Shown here in pieces: positions 33,090-44,442 of a DNA stretch of 64,000 nucleotides. The stretch comes from Perognathus longimembris pacificus (lineage: Eukaryota > Chordata > Mammalia > Rodentia > Heteromyidae): contig NC_063172.1 in NCBI RefSeq assembly GCF_023159225.1, positions 58,958,828 to 59,022,827 on the forward strand. Reading direction: 5' to 3'. The position numbers were made by a program, and so were the translations under genes. The notes beneath the pieces were generated by a model, which made no database searches, was not told the DNA's origin, and saw only the letters and a list, made by a program, of their open reading frames with translations. How positions within the stretch are numbered: the stretch's first letter is position 1; each line of letters begins with the position of its first letter.

Positions 33090-34262
33090 ATCAGCTTCCT
33101 AGCCAAACTCCAACCCCACTTGCACTCCTAATGTCAAACTTGGAAGAACATGAAGGACTCATGTGCTTCATACCTCCTAAGAAGGTAAGTCTGGCACAGC
33201 TGAATTTGGAAAGCTTTCAAATCAAAACTCATAATCTAAGTTGAAATCTCCAAACTCTTATTTGGATACAACTCATAAAGTTGCAGTTCTACAAGTGATA
33301 GTTCTCATGTATACAGTTGTGCCATATAAAAAATAATTTTTGGACTACATGAGAGCCCAGCAGGAAGATACGCCCTCTAAACTAGGAACTGGACTGACCA
33401 ATACCAAATCTGCCATATCTTTGGCTTGGACTTCTCTGCCTCTAGAACAATACAATTACTTTCGTTTATAAACCAAACAAAAGAAAGAATTTCAGTTTCT
33501 TAATTGGATATGATAGGTAACTAATTTGTATATAAATTTTTCTTGGTTATAGTAACAACTGTCATTTGCTAGAAATGTCAGTAGGCTAAATAAATGCTCC
33601 TTTTCTATTTTCATTTCAACAGCTTGACAGAAAAGAAAACTCAGTTGAGAGATCTTGAGTTATACTCAAATAATGAAAAAATATTTTCAAGAAGATTTCT
33701 TAGTAGAAATGTTGATGTCCTCAAGAAGAATCCACTTATGAGAATTATAGTGTTTTATGAAGCATCATTAAGTTTAGGAGAATATCCTTGGATAAAATTG
33801 AAGTTTCATAATGAGATACATAACTTCACTTATATGACTATTATCTAACTAATTGTAAAATTAATATTCCCATATACAAAAGACAGAAAATTGCCTATCT
33901 TACAAAGTACTCTTAGGATCCCTCCATTTCTACATCCAAACCCACTTAAACCAGATAATGACAAACTAAGTCAAGAGACTTCCTGTAACAACTGTGCCTG
34001 TTGTGGTAAGGTTCAAGCTTTAAGTTCCTGTGAACAGTTACTTCTCACAAACCCTGTTTTTTGATTCATTTAAAGATGATGCAATTTTAAACATGGATAC
34101 CATATCTGAAAAACATCTAGCCAAATGGCATTTTGTTTATATAGTCCAGAGAAAATTTAGGCTTGAAATGGAAAGGTGCATGCTAAATATTACATTATAG
34201 CAGTGGGATAATTAGTGTGTTTTCCAGATGTGAGCTTGAACTTAAAAAGTCATCCCTTCCAC
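33090..34262. other. Unassigned AT-rich sequence
   Basis: Contains an 84-codon frame at 33594-33848 preceded by a polypyrimidine-plus-CAG stretch at 33600-33622 that looks like a splice acceptor. The frame has no recognised domain. No repeat family recognised. Confidence 0.45.
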
Positions 34263-34480
34263 GGTGCAACTGTTTGGATATGGTTTGAGTGTTCCCCAGA
34301 GCTTTATGTATAGAATTTGAAACCCCATTGTGAAGCGTACAGAAGGTGGGAACTTTATCCAACTGTGGTGTCTAGAGATAGATTGGATCTCTAAACATAT
34401 CCTAAATACTAGTGTTATTAGGTTACATAATTCATTGATTGAATTCAAGTGGCTTTATGAGAAACTGAGAGAGCAGAACA
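34263..34480 (+). mobile_element. MaLR-type LTR fragment (MST/MLT1-like)
   Basis: 'ggatatggtttgagtgttcc', 'gaatttgaaaccccattgtg' and 'agaaggtgggaactttatcc' follow the 5' half of a MaLR LTR (ATGGTTTGAATGTGTCCCC ... CCCATTGTGAGG). The 3' part is replaced by microsatellite and SINE sequence. Confidence 0.7.
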
Positions 34481-34641
34481 CAAACACACACACACATACA
34501 CTATGCATATATGCACACATGTACACAAGCACTTCTATGTTTTCTTTCCCCCCTCCTTCCCTCTCCCTCCGTCCCTCCTTCCCTTCCTACCTTCCTTCCT
34601 TCCATCTTCTTTCTTGCCTGCCAGCCTGCCTGCCTGCCTGC

Positions 34642-34644
<3 letters not shown>
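34481..34644. repeat. CA-rich and (CCTT/CCTG)n pyrimidine tract
   Basis: A short CA stretch, then C/T-rich repeats at about 34545-34643 ending in CCTG units, running into a TG array. Confidence 0.9.
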
Positions 34645-34702
<58 letters not shown>

Positions 34703-34834
34703 GTGTTCTGCCAGTACTGGAGCTTAGAGTCAGGGTGTAAGAACTGTCCCTTAACTTTTTTTACTCAAGCCTGGCTTGAGCCACATCTGCCCTTCTGTTT
34801 TTTTGGTGCTTAAGTGGAAATTAAACTCTCACAG
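34645..34834 (-). mobile_element. B1-Geo SINE, first part (split by an L1), with (TG)n tail
   Basis: TG run at 34645-34699, then Geo complement ('ccagtactggagcttagagt', 'gcttgagccacatctgcc') and the start of the linker and B1 tail ('cttaagtggaaattaaactc'). It stops at 'aactctcacag' (34824-34834). The remainder of the B1 head reappears at 35645. Confidence 0.82.
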
Positions 34835-35655
34835 GAGGCAAGCACTCTTGCCACTAGGCCATATTCTGAGCCCTAAAGCCACCAGCACAACAGTGTTCAT
34901 TGCAGCACAATTTGTCATAACTAAAATATGGAGCCAATCCAGATGCCCCTCAGTAGATGAATGGATCAGGAAAATGTAGTACATATACACAGTGGAATTT
35001 TATGCCTCTATCAGAAATAATGGCATTGCTCCATTTGTAAGGAAATGGAAGAACTTGGAAAAAATTATACTAAGTGAAGTGAAGCAGACCCAAAGAAACA
35101 TGGACTCTATGGTCTCCCTCATAGGGAATAATTAGCACGGGTTTAGGCTAGTCACAACAGAGGATCACAAGAGCCTAATAGCTATGCCCTTATGAACACA
35201 CAAGATGATGCTAAGTGAAATGAACTCCATGTTATGGAAACGACTGTTATATAACAGTTGTAATTACTTTCAACATGCCATGTGAAAACCTAGCTTCTAT
35301 TGTTGATGATCCTTTTGTATCCTCTTCCTGTGGTTGTCCCTGTGCTATCACTGTATCTCATCTGAGTACCCTTGTACTGTATATACCAGGGAAGTGAAAG
35401 GGAGTATCAAAATCGAGAGACAAAGGATAAAAAGACAAATGACTCCAAACGCAATACTTGCAAAACTATTTGGTGTAAACCAACTGAACAACTCATGCAG
35501 AGACAGGGAAAGGGGGAGGGGGCAGGGGAATGAGGGAGGAGGTAACAAACAGTACAAAAAATGTACCCAAGGCCTAACATATGAAACTGTAACCCCTCTA
35601 TACATCACTTTGACAATAAATAAGAAAAAAAATTTTTAAAAAACAACTCTCAGAG
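34824..35655 (+). mobile_element. L1 3' end with chimeric 5' junction, inserted in a B1-Geo SINE
   Basis: L1 body 34874-35644 runs from 'aaagccaccagcacaacagt' (ORF2) through 'ggaattttatgcctctatca', 'agtatcaaaatcgagagaca', the G/A tract and 'cactttgacaataaataaga'. Between the left target repeat 'aactctcacag' (34824-34834) and the L1 lie 39 bp (34835-34873) that match the start of an ID element in antisense. The right target repeat 'aactctcagag' is at 35645-35655 (10 of 11 identical). Confidence 0.88.
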
Positions 35656-35742
35656 ACTTTGCTTCTTTGGCTGGCTTTAAATCAAGGTCACTGGCCTCCT
35701 GAGTAGCCAGGCTTATAGGTATAAGCCATCAGTGCCTGACTT
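35645..35742 (-). mobile_element. B1-Geo SINE, second part (B1 head)
   Basis: 'ctctcagagactttgcttct', 'ggctggctttaaatcaaggt', 'ggcctcctgagtagccaggc' and 'aagccatcagtgcctgac' complete the B1 head of the SINE broken at 34834. Confidence 0.85.
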
Positions 35743-36100
35743 CTTGCATTTCTTAAAATGTGCCATCCACTGCCTTGCGATCTGCCAGCAAGTAGGTCAT
35801 TGCCACATATGGCCTCTCATCTTTGGAGCAGAACCATGTATAAACACAAAGCAAAGCAAAATTCTCTTCTTGTCACTGACCTGGTCTGTCAACAGAAAAT
35901 GAACTAAAAATGCCAGACAACTTTTTGTAGTTCAGTGTAATTCTGGAGCTTCTTCAGTTTCTTGATCTTGGGAAATATTCTTTAAAAATATTTCATTCTA
36001 GAGTTATCTGGGAATGGTGATTGAACTCCACCTGGACCAGGAGGATAAGGTCCTCACCATGTTCATAATTAACACACCAAAGTTGCCATTTTCTAAATGC
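35743..36100. other. Unassigned unique sequence
   Basis: No gene or repeat recognised. Confidence 0.5.
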
Positions 36101-36320
36101 AGCTGGCACTGGTGGTTTGCATCTGTAATCCTAACTACACTGGAGGCTGAGCTGTGAAGGAAATAGGTTCAAAACCAGTCTAGTCAGAAAAAAGTCTGTG
36201 AGACTCTATCTTTAACTACCTAGCAAAATGCCAGACTGACAGTATAGCTCAAGTGGTAGAGTGCCAGCTGAAAGCAAGAAAGCTGAACAAAAATGTGAGA
36301 CCCTGAGTACAAGCTCTGTA

Positions 36321-36353
<33 letters not shown>

Positions 36354-36358
36354 ACACG
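36101..36358 (+). mobile_element. B1 plus tRNA-like SINE with (CA)n tail
   Basis: 'ctggcactggtggtttgcat' head, 'gtatagctcaagtggtagag' and 'accctgagtacaagctctgt' in the right half, then a CA array at 36319-36358. Confidence 0.88.
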
Positions 36359-36359
36359 C

Positions 36360-36662
36360 ACTTTATCCTTCAACCATGGCATTTAGAGATGGGGCCTTTA
36401 GAAACTGATTAAAACTATGTAAATTCACAGTGTAAGGTCCCATAACTGAATCCTGGTAGCTATATCATTAGAGGGACAAAGACACAACAATTGTCACAAT
36501 CCTCTGTTTTGTGGCATGTGATAGCCTAAAAATCTCAGCATTCTCCAAGTAAGAAAGCCATCCCCAAAGAGACACTATACCTCAAACCTCTAGAACTCTT
36601 TTCTCTATGAAGAATACCTGCATCAGGTATTTCATAAAAACAGAATGATACACTGTATATTC
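36360..36662 (+). mobile_element. MLT1-like MaLR LTR
   Basis: 'catggcatttagagatgggg' with 'cctttagaaactgattaaaa' and 'atcattagagggacaaagac' follow the MLT1 motif GGTATTTGGAGGTGGGGCCTTTGGGAGG...; 'cctcaaacctctagaactct' matches the later CCTCCAGAACTGTG part. Old and diverged. Confidence 0.75.
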
Positions 36663-37056
36663 AAATGTAACCCTTTGACACCCAGAAAGTTAAATTAATT
36701 TAATTTGGTATCCTAGCTTTTATATTACTCTTAATACTTGTTCAATAAAAATATATTTATCTGGTCAGACTTTTATGTACTTGTCTTTAGCATATAAACC
36801 AAAAGAATGTGCAACATGAAGACATCTTGATGATATCTATGTACTCTATACCAATCTCTCATTACCTGTCTATGCTATTGTTCCACTTATATGTAAAGAT
36901 TATCAGTGATAGAATTGTTGTAGGACTAAATAAACAAAATGCTTACAAATATTAGCAGTTATTAAATGTATAAATACATTTGCTTGTTTCCTTTATATCA
37001 TGTCACAAAGAGAAAGAAAATCAATGTCATAGTAATAGACATTATGTAATATTAAA
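36663..37056. other. Unassigned AT-rich sequence
   Basis: No gene or repeat recognised. Confidence 0.5.
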
Positions 37057-37352
37057 ATATGATCTACCATTATTCAGAAGCTAGAGATGAGAAGGATTAT
37101 AGTTCAAAGTCAACAATTTCACAAGACTTCATCTCAACTAAGCTAGGTGTGATGATTCATGTCTGTAATTCTAACTTAGTGACAGTCCTACTTTGAGAGA
37201 TTGTGAACCAAGGCCAGGTTGGGGGAGGGGACTTGTGGAGGAATATGAGAACTTACCTAGAAAAAATAAAGGAAAAATGTGATTTAAGTGGTAGAGCACT
37301 GCCTTAGCAAGCATAAGGCCTTGAGTTCAACATTCCCATATGATCTACCATT
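37057..37352 (+). mobile_element. Composite B1-B1-ID-like SINE with 15-bp target duplication
   Basis: Body 37072-37337. It starts inside a B1 ('attcagaagctagagatgag' to 'agacttcatctcaact'), continues with a second B1 ('gctaggtgtgatgattcatg' to 'gaaccaaggccagg') and ends in a tRNA-like unit ('gatttaagtggtagagcact', 'ggccttgagttcaaca'). The perfect 15-bp repeat ATATGATCTACCATT at 37057-37071 and 37338-37352 shows that the three parts inserted as one RNA. Confidence 0.85.
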
Positions 37353-38100
37353 TTGAAAGTCAAGACTGTTTTCAAGATCTTGAAAAAGCAGATGCAAGAA
37401 TATTCAACTTTGAAAATTATTTATTTATAAACATTATTCACCGTCTACAGAACCTTACCACATACTAGATGTTAGAGAAGATATATAAATGTACATAAAA
37501 GATACCTCCTAATTTCAGAAAATATGCATTGTTTTATTTAAGGAGACAAAATCAATGTAGACAATGTGATTAGAGATTATTGTGAAACCAAGTACTATGA
37601 TCTAGAGTAAAATCAATAGGAATTTAAATGAGCTAACACAAATATTAGCATTCCTTGGCTCTAGTTTCTAGTTTCTGGCCTCTCAGCAAGCAAGTAAAAA
37701 ATTGGTCACATAAAAAGAAACAACTCCTGAACCATCCAAAAGACACTAAGATTTTAACCATGTTGTATGACATAGGCAATTATACTGGTGATTTATTTAT
37801 AAAATTATTACTGCCTTTAAAAATATTTATCTAATGAAGCACCCTCTGAAAGAGAAAAGCTCATTGATTTGATAGTCAATTTTTTGTGGTTTGACAGAGT
37901 GATATGAACAGATTTCACTGGGCTGTTTATATTATGTTGGTTCTCAGACCTTAAAATGTATCTTACTGGTTCTCCAGCATCAGATGTCTTGAACCTGAAG
38001 TTCTGAATGATTCTTAACTATTTGAATATTTCATGGGTGTCCTGGAGATTCTGACATAGCTATCCTCAAGGAAACAGAAAACTATAGCCCTAAGAAGTGA
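37353..38100. other. Unassigned AT-rich sequence
   Basis: No gene or repeat recognised. Confidence 0.5.
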
Positions 38101-38222
38101 GAAGACAGAAGATTTAACACAGAGCTTCCTTATGACCCAGCAATTCCACTCCTGGGCATTTATTCAACAGACCACAGATAAGGCCACACTAAAACTACCA
38201 GCACAACCATGTTCATTGCAGC
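38101..38222 (+). mobile_element. L1 ORF2 fragment
   Basis: 'cttatgacccagcaattcca', 'ctcctgggcatttattcaac', 'acaaccatgttcattgcagc': the late ORF2 segment, ending abruptly at 38222. Confidence 0.88.
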
Positions 38223-38520
38223 TATCACAAAATACCTGATGCTGAATTATGTATACAGAAAAGAGGTTTACTTGTTTATCCTGCCATTCTGGAGAATCAA
38301 GAGCATGGTCTGGGTATCAGCTTAGATCTGATAAAGGCTACACCGTGGCAGAAGGCATCATAGTGGCGGGAATGTGTTACATGGAAAGACAGATATCTTG
38401 GTAAGTTATGGGGATCTTCCAGGTCCACTTATAAACAATCTGCTCTCCCAGGATCTGGAGAAAAACAACCAATCCCCCCAAAAGCAAGAAAATCCCGAGT
38501 CGCTCTTCCAGCACTGAGTG
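38223..38520 (-). mobile_element. MaLR-type LTR fragment, minus strand
   Basis: 'tatcacaaaatacctgatgc', 'aaagaggtttacttgtttat', 'tctggagaatcaagagcatg' and 'ccacttataaacaatctgct' follow the complement of a MaLR LTR (CAGTTCTGGAGGCTGG...). The end point is uncertain. Confidence 0.6.
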
Positions 38521-39494
38521 TATCATTGTGAGAGCACAGAGGAGACTGCAGTTGTGCGTACACCAGGTCGTTCCTCATTCTTCATCTCTCATAACATTGT
38601 GTTGGCCCTCAGCACCTTTAGGTGAACATGGTCTTCTTTCTCCACACACACACCCTTCTTCACAGCTGTGTGAAGGTACCCATGCTGCCTGTCCCACTCA
38701 GCGTTTCTTTGAATAACCACTGACACTCCTTCGGAGTAGCTCACTTTCACTTCACAAGACACAAGATCTGATGGTGCCTAATTCTACTGTCTTTAATATT
38801 AACCAGAACATGAGTCAGAGCAGCTATAAATCAGCTGACCTTGGAGTGCCAGTCAATTTCTAGCCATGAAGTGCTAGCGAAAGCAGAGTGATGTGACAAG
38901 AAGAAAAAAAGAAAAAGAAACATTTTTGAGGTCAAATGGGCTGTGGAAATAAGTGACCCCATTGCACATAAACACTGAGCAACTCTGCCCTCGCTCAGGT
39001 ACCATCTTCTGTTGGCTATCTGGACCGGTAAAATTTCAAATGACTCTTCATAAAGCCAGTGTACATGTATACATGGGAAGGTTAGACATCTTAAAATGCA
39101 AAACTACCATCTGGATGGTATTTTATAAGTATTTACTGAAGAATGTTTTTTAAAATATAATTCTGTTCAAAATCCAATGACACATTCACAGTATATGACT
39201 CTCCTTTCTATCTCCACTTTTTCTAAATCTTGAAAAGATTTGCTAAAATGTTTTCTTTCCTTTAATGCTACTTCCTATTTCTTTTTTCCCTTCCTCTATT
39301 ATCTCTGAACGTCCTGGACGAAAGACTTGTCCTACAGGGTCTCTTTGCCACAAACAGAAATCCTTTCTTACCCCTGCCCCTGAGCTGTGTCTAACCTGTC
39401 TTTACCCAATAAAGACACCAGATGCCTTACTTTCTGCTTTCTGCTTTGTGGGCAGACTATTTTTAAGCAGCAAATGAGAAAGAAGAGAAATCAA
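38521..39494. other. Unassigned unique sequence
   Basis: No gene recognised. Frames at 38528-38716, 38953-39153 and 39265-39477 show no domain. AATAAA near 39409 lacks a poly-A context. Confidence 0.45.
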
Positions 39495-39598
39495 GTTGGG
39501 GGCTGGTGGCTCACAGGTGTAATCCTAACTACTCTGGAGACTGAGATAGCTAAGATCTGAAGAGAGAAGAGAGGAGAGAGAAAAGAGAGATGAGGGTG
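39495..39598 (+). mobile_element. B1 head fragment followed by a GA tract
   Basis: 'ggggctggtggctcacaggt' and 'gtaatcctaactactctgga' are a B1 5' end. After 'gatctgaag' it runs into AGAGAG/GGAGAG repeats at 39557-39592. Confidence 0.8.
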
Positions 39599-40538
39599 GA
39601 CCATAAATTGAAAACTCCACCTAGACCAAGACCCAAAGAGGTTACCTGGCCAGCTGTTGGTGAATGTGACACCACTGGCAGTAAAGGGGATAGAAAGGAC
39701 GTCTCTGTCATTCCTTCAGCATTACTCTGCAGTCCCATGATGAGCTGACAGTAGTGTAGGGCATGGAGTTAAACAGGACCACTCTGGTCTTGAAGAAATT
39801 TCACCAGAAATAGAAATATGACTATTGCATAATATATCCATGCTGAAGAGAAGTCTGTTTTCAATACATTGAGGGCTTGTGTTTTGCTGAGATGACATCA
39901 AAAAGGATGTGGAAGAATTTCTCAGGTAGCAAAAAAGAGAAAGAACAACTTTCATCCAAGGAAAATGATATGCCCACATGCAGAAATCGACTGGTTTGAG
40001 ACACAGTGGCTGGAGTGATTAGAATTCACGGCAGGGGACTGAGAGTGAGACCCGAAGTGTAGATGAAAGCTGGCTGGCCAAGTGACAAAGGACCTGGATA
40101 AACAAAGATCTGGAATTATCCTGCAGTCAATTGGAAGATGACAATGCTTTGACAAGCAGATGACCCAATGTGTGTTTGGCAAGACCAAGGCAAGAGCAGA
40201 AATGAAGGTAGGCAGAGGAGGAATCATTTGGGAGGCTTTGCTCTGAATCCAACAGGGAATTCATGAGACTTGAAACAAGGTTTGGAGACGCTGAGAGTTC
40301 AAGGAGAGATTTGAGAGACACTTCAAAGGTGGCATTAGCTGGAGTTTTCTCACAGGGTGAGTCCACTTCACCTGGAATGGCTAGCTTGAAGAATGGAGTT
40401 GACACAGAGGTAGAAAAGCTGGGTTGAGGACAGAGATGTAAGAAAATTTGGTCAGGACTTAGTAGACAACTCAATATAATAAAAACAGATTATATGGGAT
40501 AAGAATAATAATTTTGATAAAGCTATTCATCCCTAGCT
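39599..40538. other. Unassigned sequence, moderately GC-rich
   Basis: No gene recognised. Three minus-strand frames (39550-40474) overlap but have no motifs. The part near 40180-40330 ('aaggcaagagcagaaatgaa', 'gagatttgagagacacttca') faintly resembles an ancient mammalian repeat. Confidence 0.4.
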
Positions 40539-41862
40539 TTTGCCATTATAAATGTCAACTCAAAATGTATTGAGGACTCAAATGTAAGACCTGAAACTGT
40601 GACACTGCTAAAAGAAAACATGAGACATACTTTGAGACACTGGTAGGGGTGATGATCTTTTGAATAAAACCTCAAAAGCAAGAAGAACAAAGCTAGACAA
40701 ATCTGGAAAATTTGGATTGCACTGAACTAAAAAGCTCCTACAGAGCAAAGGAAACGATCAACAGAGAGATAAGCCAACTTCTACTATGTGAGAAAATGTT
40801 CGAAAACTATTCATTTGGCAAGGGATTGCTATCTCAAATGGATAAGGAACTGAAACAACTCCATAACAACAAAAGAAAGTACATAATCTAATTTAAAAAT
40901 GGGCAGGGATGGGCACAGTTTATTAGTAGGGCAGATACTTCACATGCAAACAGACCTGGTTATTCCTAAAAACATTTCCCCCACGAAAACATATCTTTTA
41001 AAAGAAAATACACAAATATCCAACAAGCATGTGTAAATATAGTCAACATCCCTAACCAAGGAAATACAATTCAAGCTACAACAAGGTATCATCATCTTAT
41101 CCTAGTTAGAATGCCTATCGTCAAAAAAAAAAAAAAAACCCACTCTGGCTACAGTATAGATAAAGAAAAACTCACACCTTCTATTGGGGGTAATAAAATT
41201 TGGTCCAACCATTATGGAAAACAGTATAAGGTTCCTCAACAAAATTTTAAAAATTAATTATAATATCATCCATCAATTCCTATCCAAAGGAAAGGACACC
41301 AGAACATCAAATTATTATAGCACGATTATATGACTATCCACAAAAGTCCAAAATTCAGAGTCAACCAAAGTACCCATCAACTGACGAACCACTAAAAATA
41401 AGGCATATGCACACAATGAAGGCAATATGGATGGAACTGGAGTATGCCATGTTAAATGAAATAAACAGAAAGACAAAAACAGCACTTGTTCTCCCTCAAA
41501 TTCTGAAACTAAAATACGTTTATTTCATAGAAATGGAGAGTAATCTAGTAATTAAAGGCTGTGAAAGGGGAGGCTTAGTACTGAGAAGAAAGAGAGGCTT
41601 GGTAACAGGTACTAAAATAGGAGGATTAGCAGCTAACATTCTATTCTCTAGAAGAATGTAGTTAGCAATAACATACTGCATAATTTCCAGTAGCTAGACG
41701 AGGCTTGAATGCTCCCCCCAAAGGCAATAAACATAAGAGGTTAACTATGCTAACACCTTGGTTTGATCACTATGTGTCACACACAGCTATGAAAATATTA
41801 TATGGTACCATACAAATATGTGATATTATGAGTCAATTAAAACATTTTTAAATAATAAAGTT
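40539..41862 (+). mobile_element. Old L1 (L1M-type), ORF2 end plus 3' UTR
   Basis: A run of L1 blocks in the correct order: 'caaatgtaagacctgaaact', 'aaaagctcctacagagcaaa', 'gaaatacaattcaagctaca', 'gttagaatgcctatcgtcaa', 'ccattatggaaaacagtata', 'catgttaaatgaaataaaca', then the 3' UTR 'tagctagacgaggcttgaat' and 'gtgatattatgagtcaatta'. It is riddled with stops. The frame at 41407-41661 is a decayed ORF2/UTR remnant. Confidence 0.88.
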
Positions 41863-41880
41863 TAAAAAATATTTTCTTTT

Positions 41881-42103
41881 AAAAAAGCCAGGCTAGAGGC
41901 TGGGAATATAGCCTAGTGGTAGAGTGCTTGCCTAGCATGCATGAAGCTCTGAGTTCGACCTCTCAGCACTACATAAACAGAAAATGCTGAAAGTGGAGCT
42001 GTGGCTCAAGTGATAGAGTGCTGTCTTTGAGCAAAAAGAAGCCAGGGACAGTGCTCAGGCCCTGAGTTCAAGCCCCAGGACTGGCAAAGAAAAAAAAAGC
42101 CAG
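41881..42103 (+). mobile_element. IDL-Geo SINE with target duplication
   Basis: Body 41892-42092: 'ggctgggaatatagcctagt', 'gcttgcctagcatgcatgaa', Geo with 'gtggctcaagtgatagagtg' and 'ctgagttcaagccccaggac'. The 11-bp repeat AAAAAAGCCAG lies at 41881-41891 and 42093-42103. Confidence 0.95.
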
Positions 42104-42893
42104 TAAATGACAGAGGGCAGCAAGATTTACAAGGTGCTGGAGAATACTCTGCACATCTTTGCTTATTTTCCTCCATTTTCATTTTGAAGAACTCTGCTCC
42201 TTCTCTGTCCTTATTCTATTTCTAGCTTCCTGTTTTCTTCCACCAGAAAAGCCTACTAGAACCCAAATGATAAAAACTGATTCCATCTAAATTCACACGA
42301 GCTTGAATATCTTGTAAAGGGATCATGTGGATGGAGAGAAACAATCATTTTCATCCCATTAAATATATGTAAAATGTCTCATAAATGTAATACACCAGAA
42401 GGTTTTCTGTTTTATTTGCTTATTTTTTTTAGAAATTTATTTTGAATAACCATATCAGAGAATTTAAGAAATGTTTACTTTTGAACTATCAGGAGCATAA
42501 ATAGTAAAATATTTGCTGACAAAATAACCCTTCATATTAGATAAATTCATAATCTTAATTTTTTATTCTTTTACAAAGAGATTACCATTCTATAAGTCAT
42601 GAGAACAATGCATCTTAAGGTTCCCTCTTCCATCGTTCTCCTCCACTTTGCCTCTTCCATCTCTACCCTGAAGTCTAAGTGTTTTTATACCAGTGACAAA
42701 CAATTGATACATTCACGGCTGGATAAAAAGGACAGGATACCTTATTTCAAAATGATCTAACATATTTATACAGGCTAAATGGTTGGGATAGTAAATTTTC
42801 CACAGAAAACTATCAAGAGACTTACCCTGAAACAGTGAAATGTTGCTGTCCTCTAAAAGGAGAAGGAATTATGCACACAGGTGGTGTTCACCT
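42104..42893. other. Unassigned AT-rich sequence
   Basis: No gene or repeat recognised. Confidence 0.5.
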
Positions 42894-43089
42894 AACAATC
42901 CCATGTTTAAACTCTAACTGCAATGTGCTGGTATTTAGAATTGGGGCCTTTGGGAGGAAATTGAGTTTAGATGAGGTCATGAGGTTGAAATGCATTCTCT
43001 CTCTCTCTCTCTGTCTTTCTCTCTCGCTCTCTCTGTCTCTTCCCTCCCTCCTTCATCCTCCATCCCTCCCTTTTACTTCCCTCATGGAG

Positions 43090-43137
<48 letters not shown>

Positions 43138-43318
43138 ATCAGGAAAGGACACTCAGCAAGAAGGCTGCTGTATACAAGCCAGGAAGAGGAACCTTTAGAA
43201 ACCGACTTGGTTTATACTTTGATCTTGGACTTCCCAGAGCTATAAAATAAACGAATGCCTATTGTTTACAATGTAGAATGTGTATTCTACATTATTGCTT
43301 CTAAGCTAGCCCACATTA
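42894..43318 (+). mobile_element. MLT1-like MaLR LTR with expanded internal microsatellites
   Basis: 'gctggtatttagaattgggg', 'cctttgggaggaaattgagt', 'ttagatgaggtcatgagg', then after the repeats 'ggacactcagcaagaaggct', 'acaagccaggaagaggaacc' and 'gatcttggacttcccagagc' with an AATAAA near 43247 follow an MLT1 LTR from end to end. The LTR's native CT-rich patch has become (CT)n at 42996-43080, and a (TG)n array sits at 43094-43134. Confidence 0.9.
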
Positions 43319-44092
43319 AACAAGATAGGACAGGTAAAACTCAATTTAGATGGACTCCATTCAAATGCAGGTCAGATCGTTGCAGTATGATGTTGCTGGG
43401 CACCATCCCAGATCTTCCCACCTCATTCAGAACAAGAAAAGAGGATTCATGTGGTCTTTCTGTTCTATGCTTCTGGGGCCACAGCTACTTTACCTGCCTG
43501 ACCTTGCATTACATATGCTAGAACTTACATACATACACTCTGTAAAGAAACCCATGTATGTAAACATAGTTTTAGTCCACCTAAGGTTGATTTCTGCAAG
43601 TATATGCATAAGCAACAAGCATCTACAAAAAGCTAGCAAAGGAGGTAATTTGAAATTGTCTTCCTACTGAAAAAATAACTTCTAGATAACAGTAGTCTTA
43701 TCAATACCCTGAAGACTCCTGAATATATATATATATATGTGCTTCCTTTGAATAGACTTATTTTTGCTCTTGACCATGTGTTAAACTTCTTATATTGCTC
43801 AATTGTTAACTGTGTTTCCTCATGTTTACCAAGTAAATTCAAGTAGATCCATAACAGGTGTTGACCAATATTTGAAAGCATTCAACGAAAACTAAGCAGA
43901 GACTGAGAGGAATAGTTCCAGAGGCTGGTGGTAATATTTTCTCCCAATCATTTTATTTTATCTCTTTGTGGAGTTCTGTTCTACTTAAATTAATAAGTAA
44001 ATAAACCATTAAAAAGGCTTTTATAGTTGAAAAAATAAATCTCTCAGGAGATACTGAACATACACACATGTAGTACTTATATGTGGGGAGTG
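43319..44092. other. Unassigned AT-rich sequence
   Basis: No gene recognised. Short AT run near 43723-43738. Confidence 0.5.
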
Positions 44093-44098
44093 CATGTA

Positions 44099-44157
<59 letters not shown>

Positions 44158-44243
44158 TGAAGCCTAAACTACACCTGGGCATTGTCCATTTGCATTTATG
44201 CTCAAGGTTGGTACTCAACCATTTGAGCTACAGCTCTGCTTCC

Positions 44244-44303
<60 letters not shown>

Positions 44304-44442
44304 CAGAGAGAGAGAGAGAGAGATTAATTGGAGATAAGAATCTCATGGGCTTTCCTGTCTGGGCAAGCTTTGAACTGTGATCCTCAGAGCTCAGCCTTTC
44401 CAGTAGCCACGATTATAGGCGTGAGCCACCAGTGTCCAGAAA
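44093..44442 (-). mobile_element. B1-Geo SINE with microsatellites at the tail and inside
   Basis: (TG)n(AG)n at 44097-44153 forms the tail. Geo complement 'gctcaaggttggtactcaac' and 'catttgagctacagctctgc' follow, then a second (TG)n(AG)n at 44246-44323 where the linker should begin, then 'attaattggagataagaatc' and the B1 complement to 'gcgtgagccaccagtgtcca'. Confidence 0.9.

Noticed and set aside
34330..34813. Frames of 74-136 codons ending in Cys-Val repeats
   Set aside because: They cross a pyrimidine tract and a (TG)n array, a microsatellite artefact.
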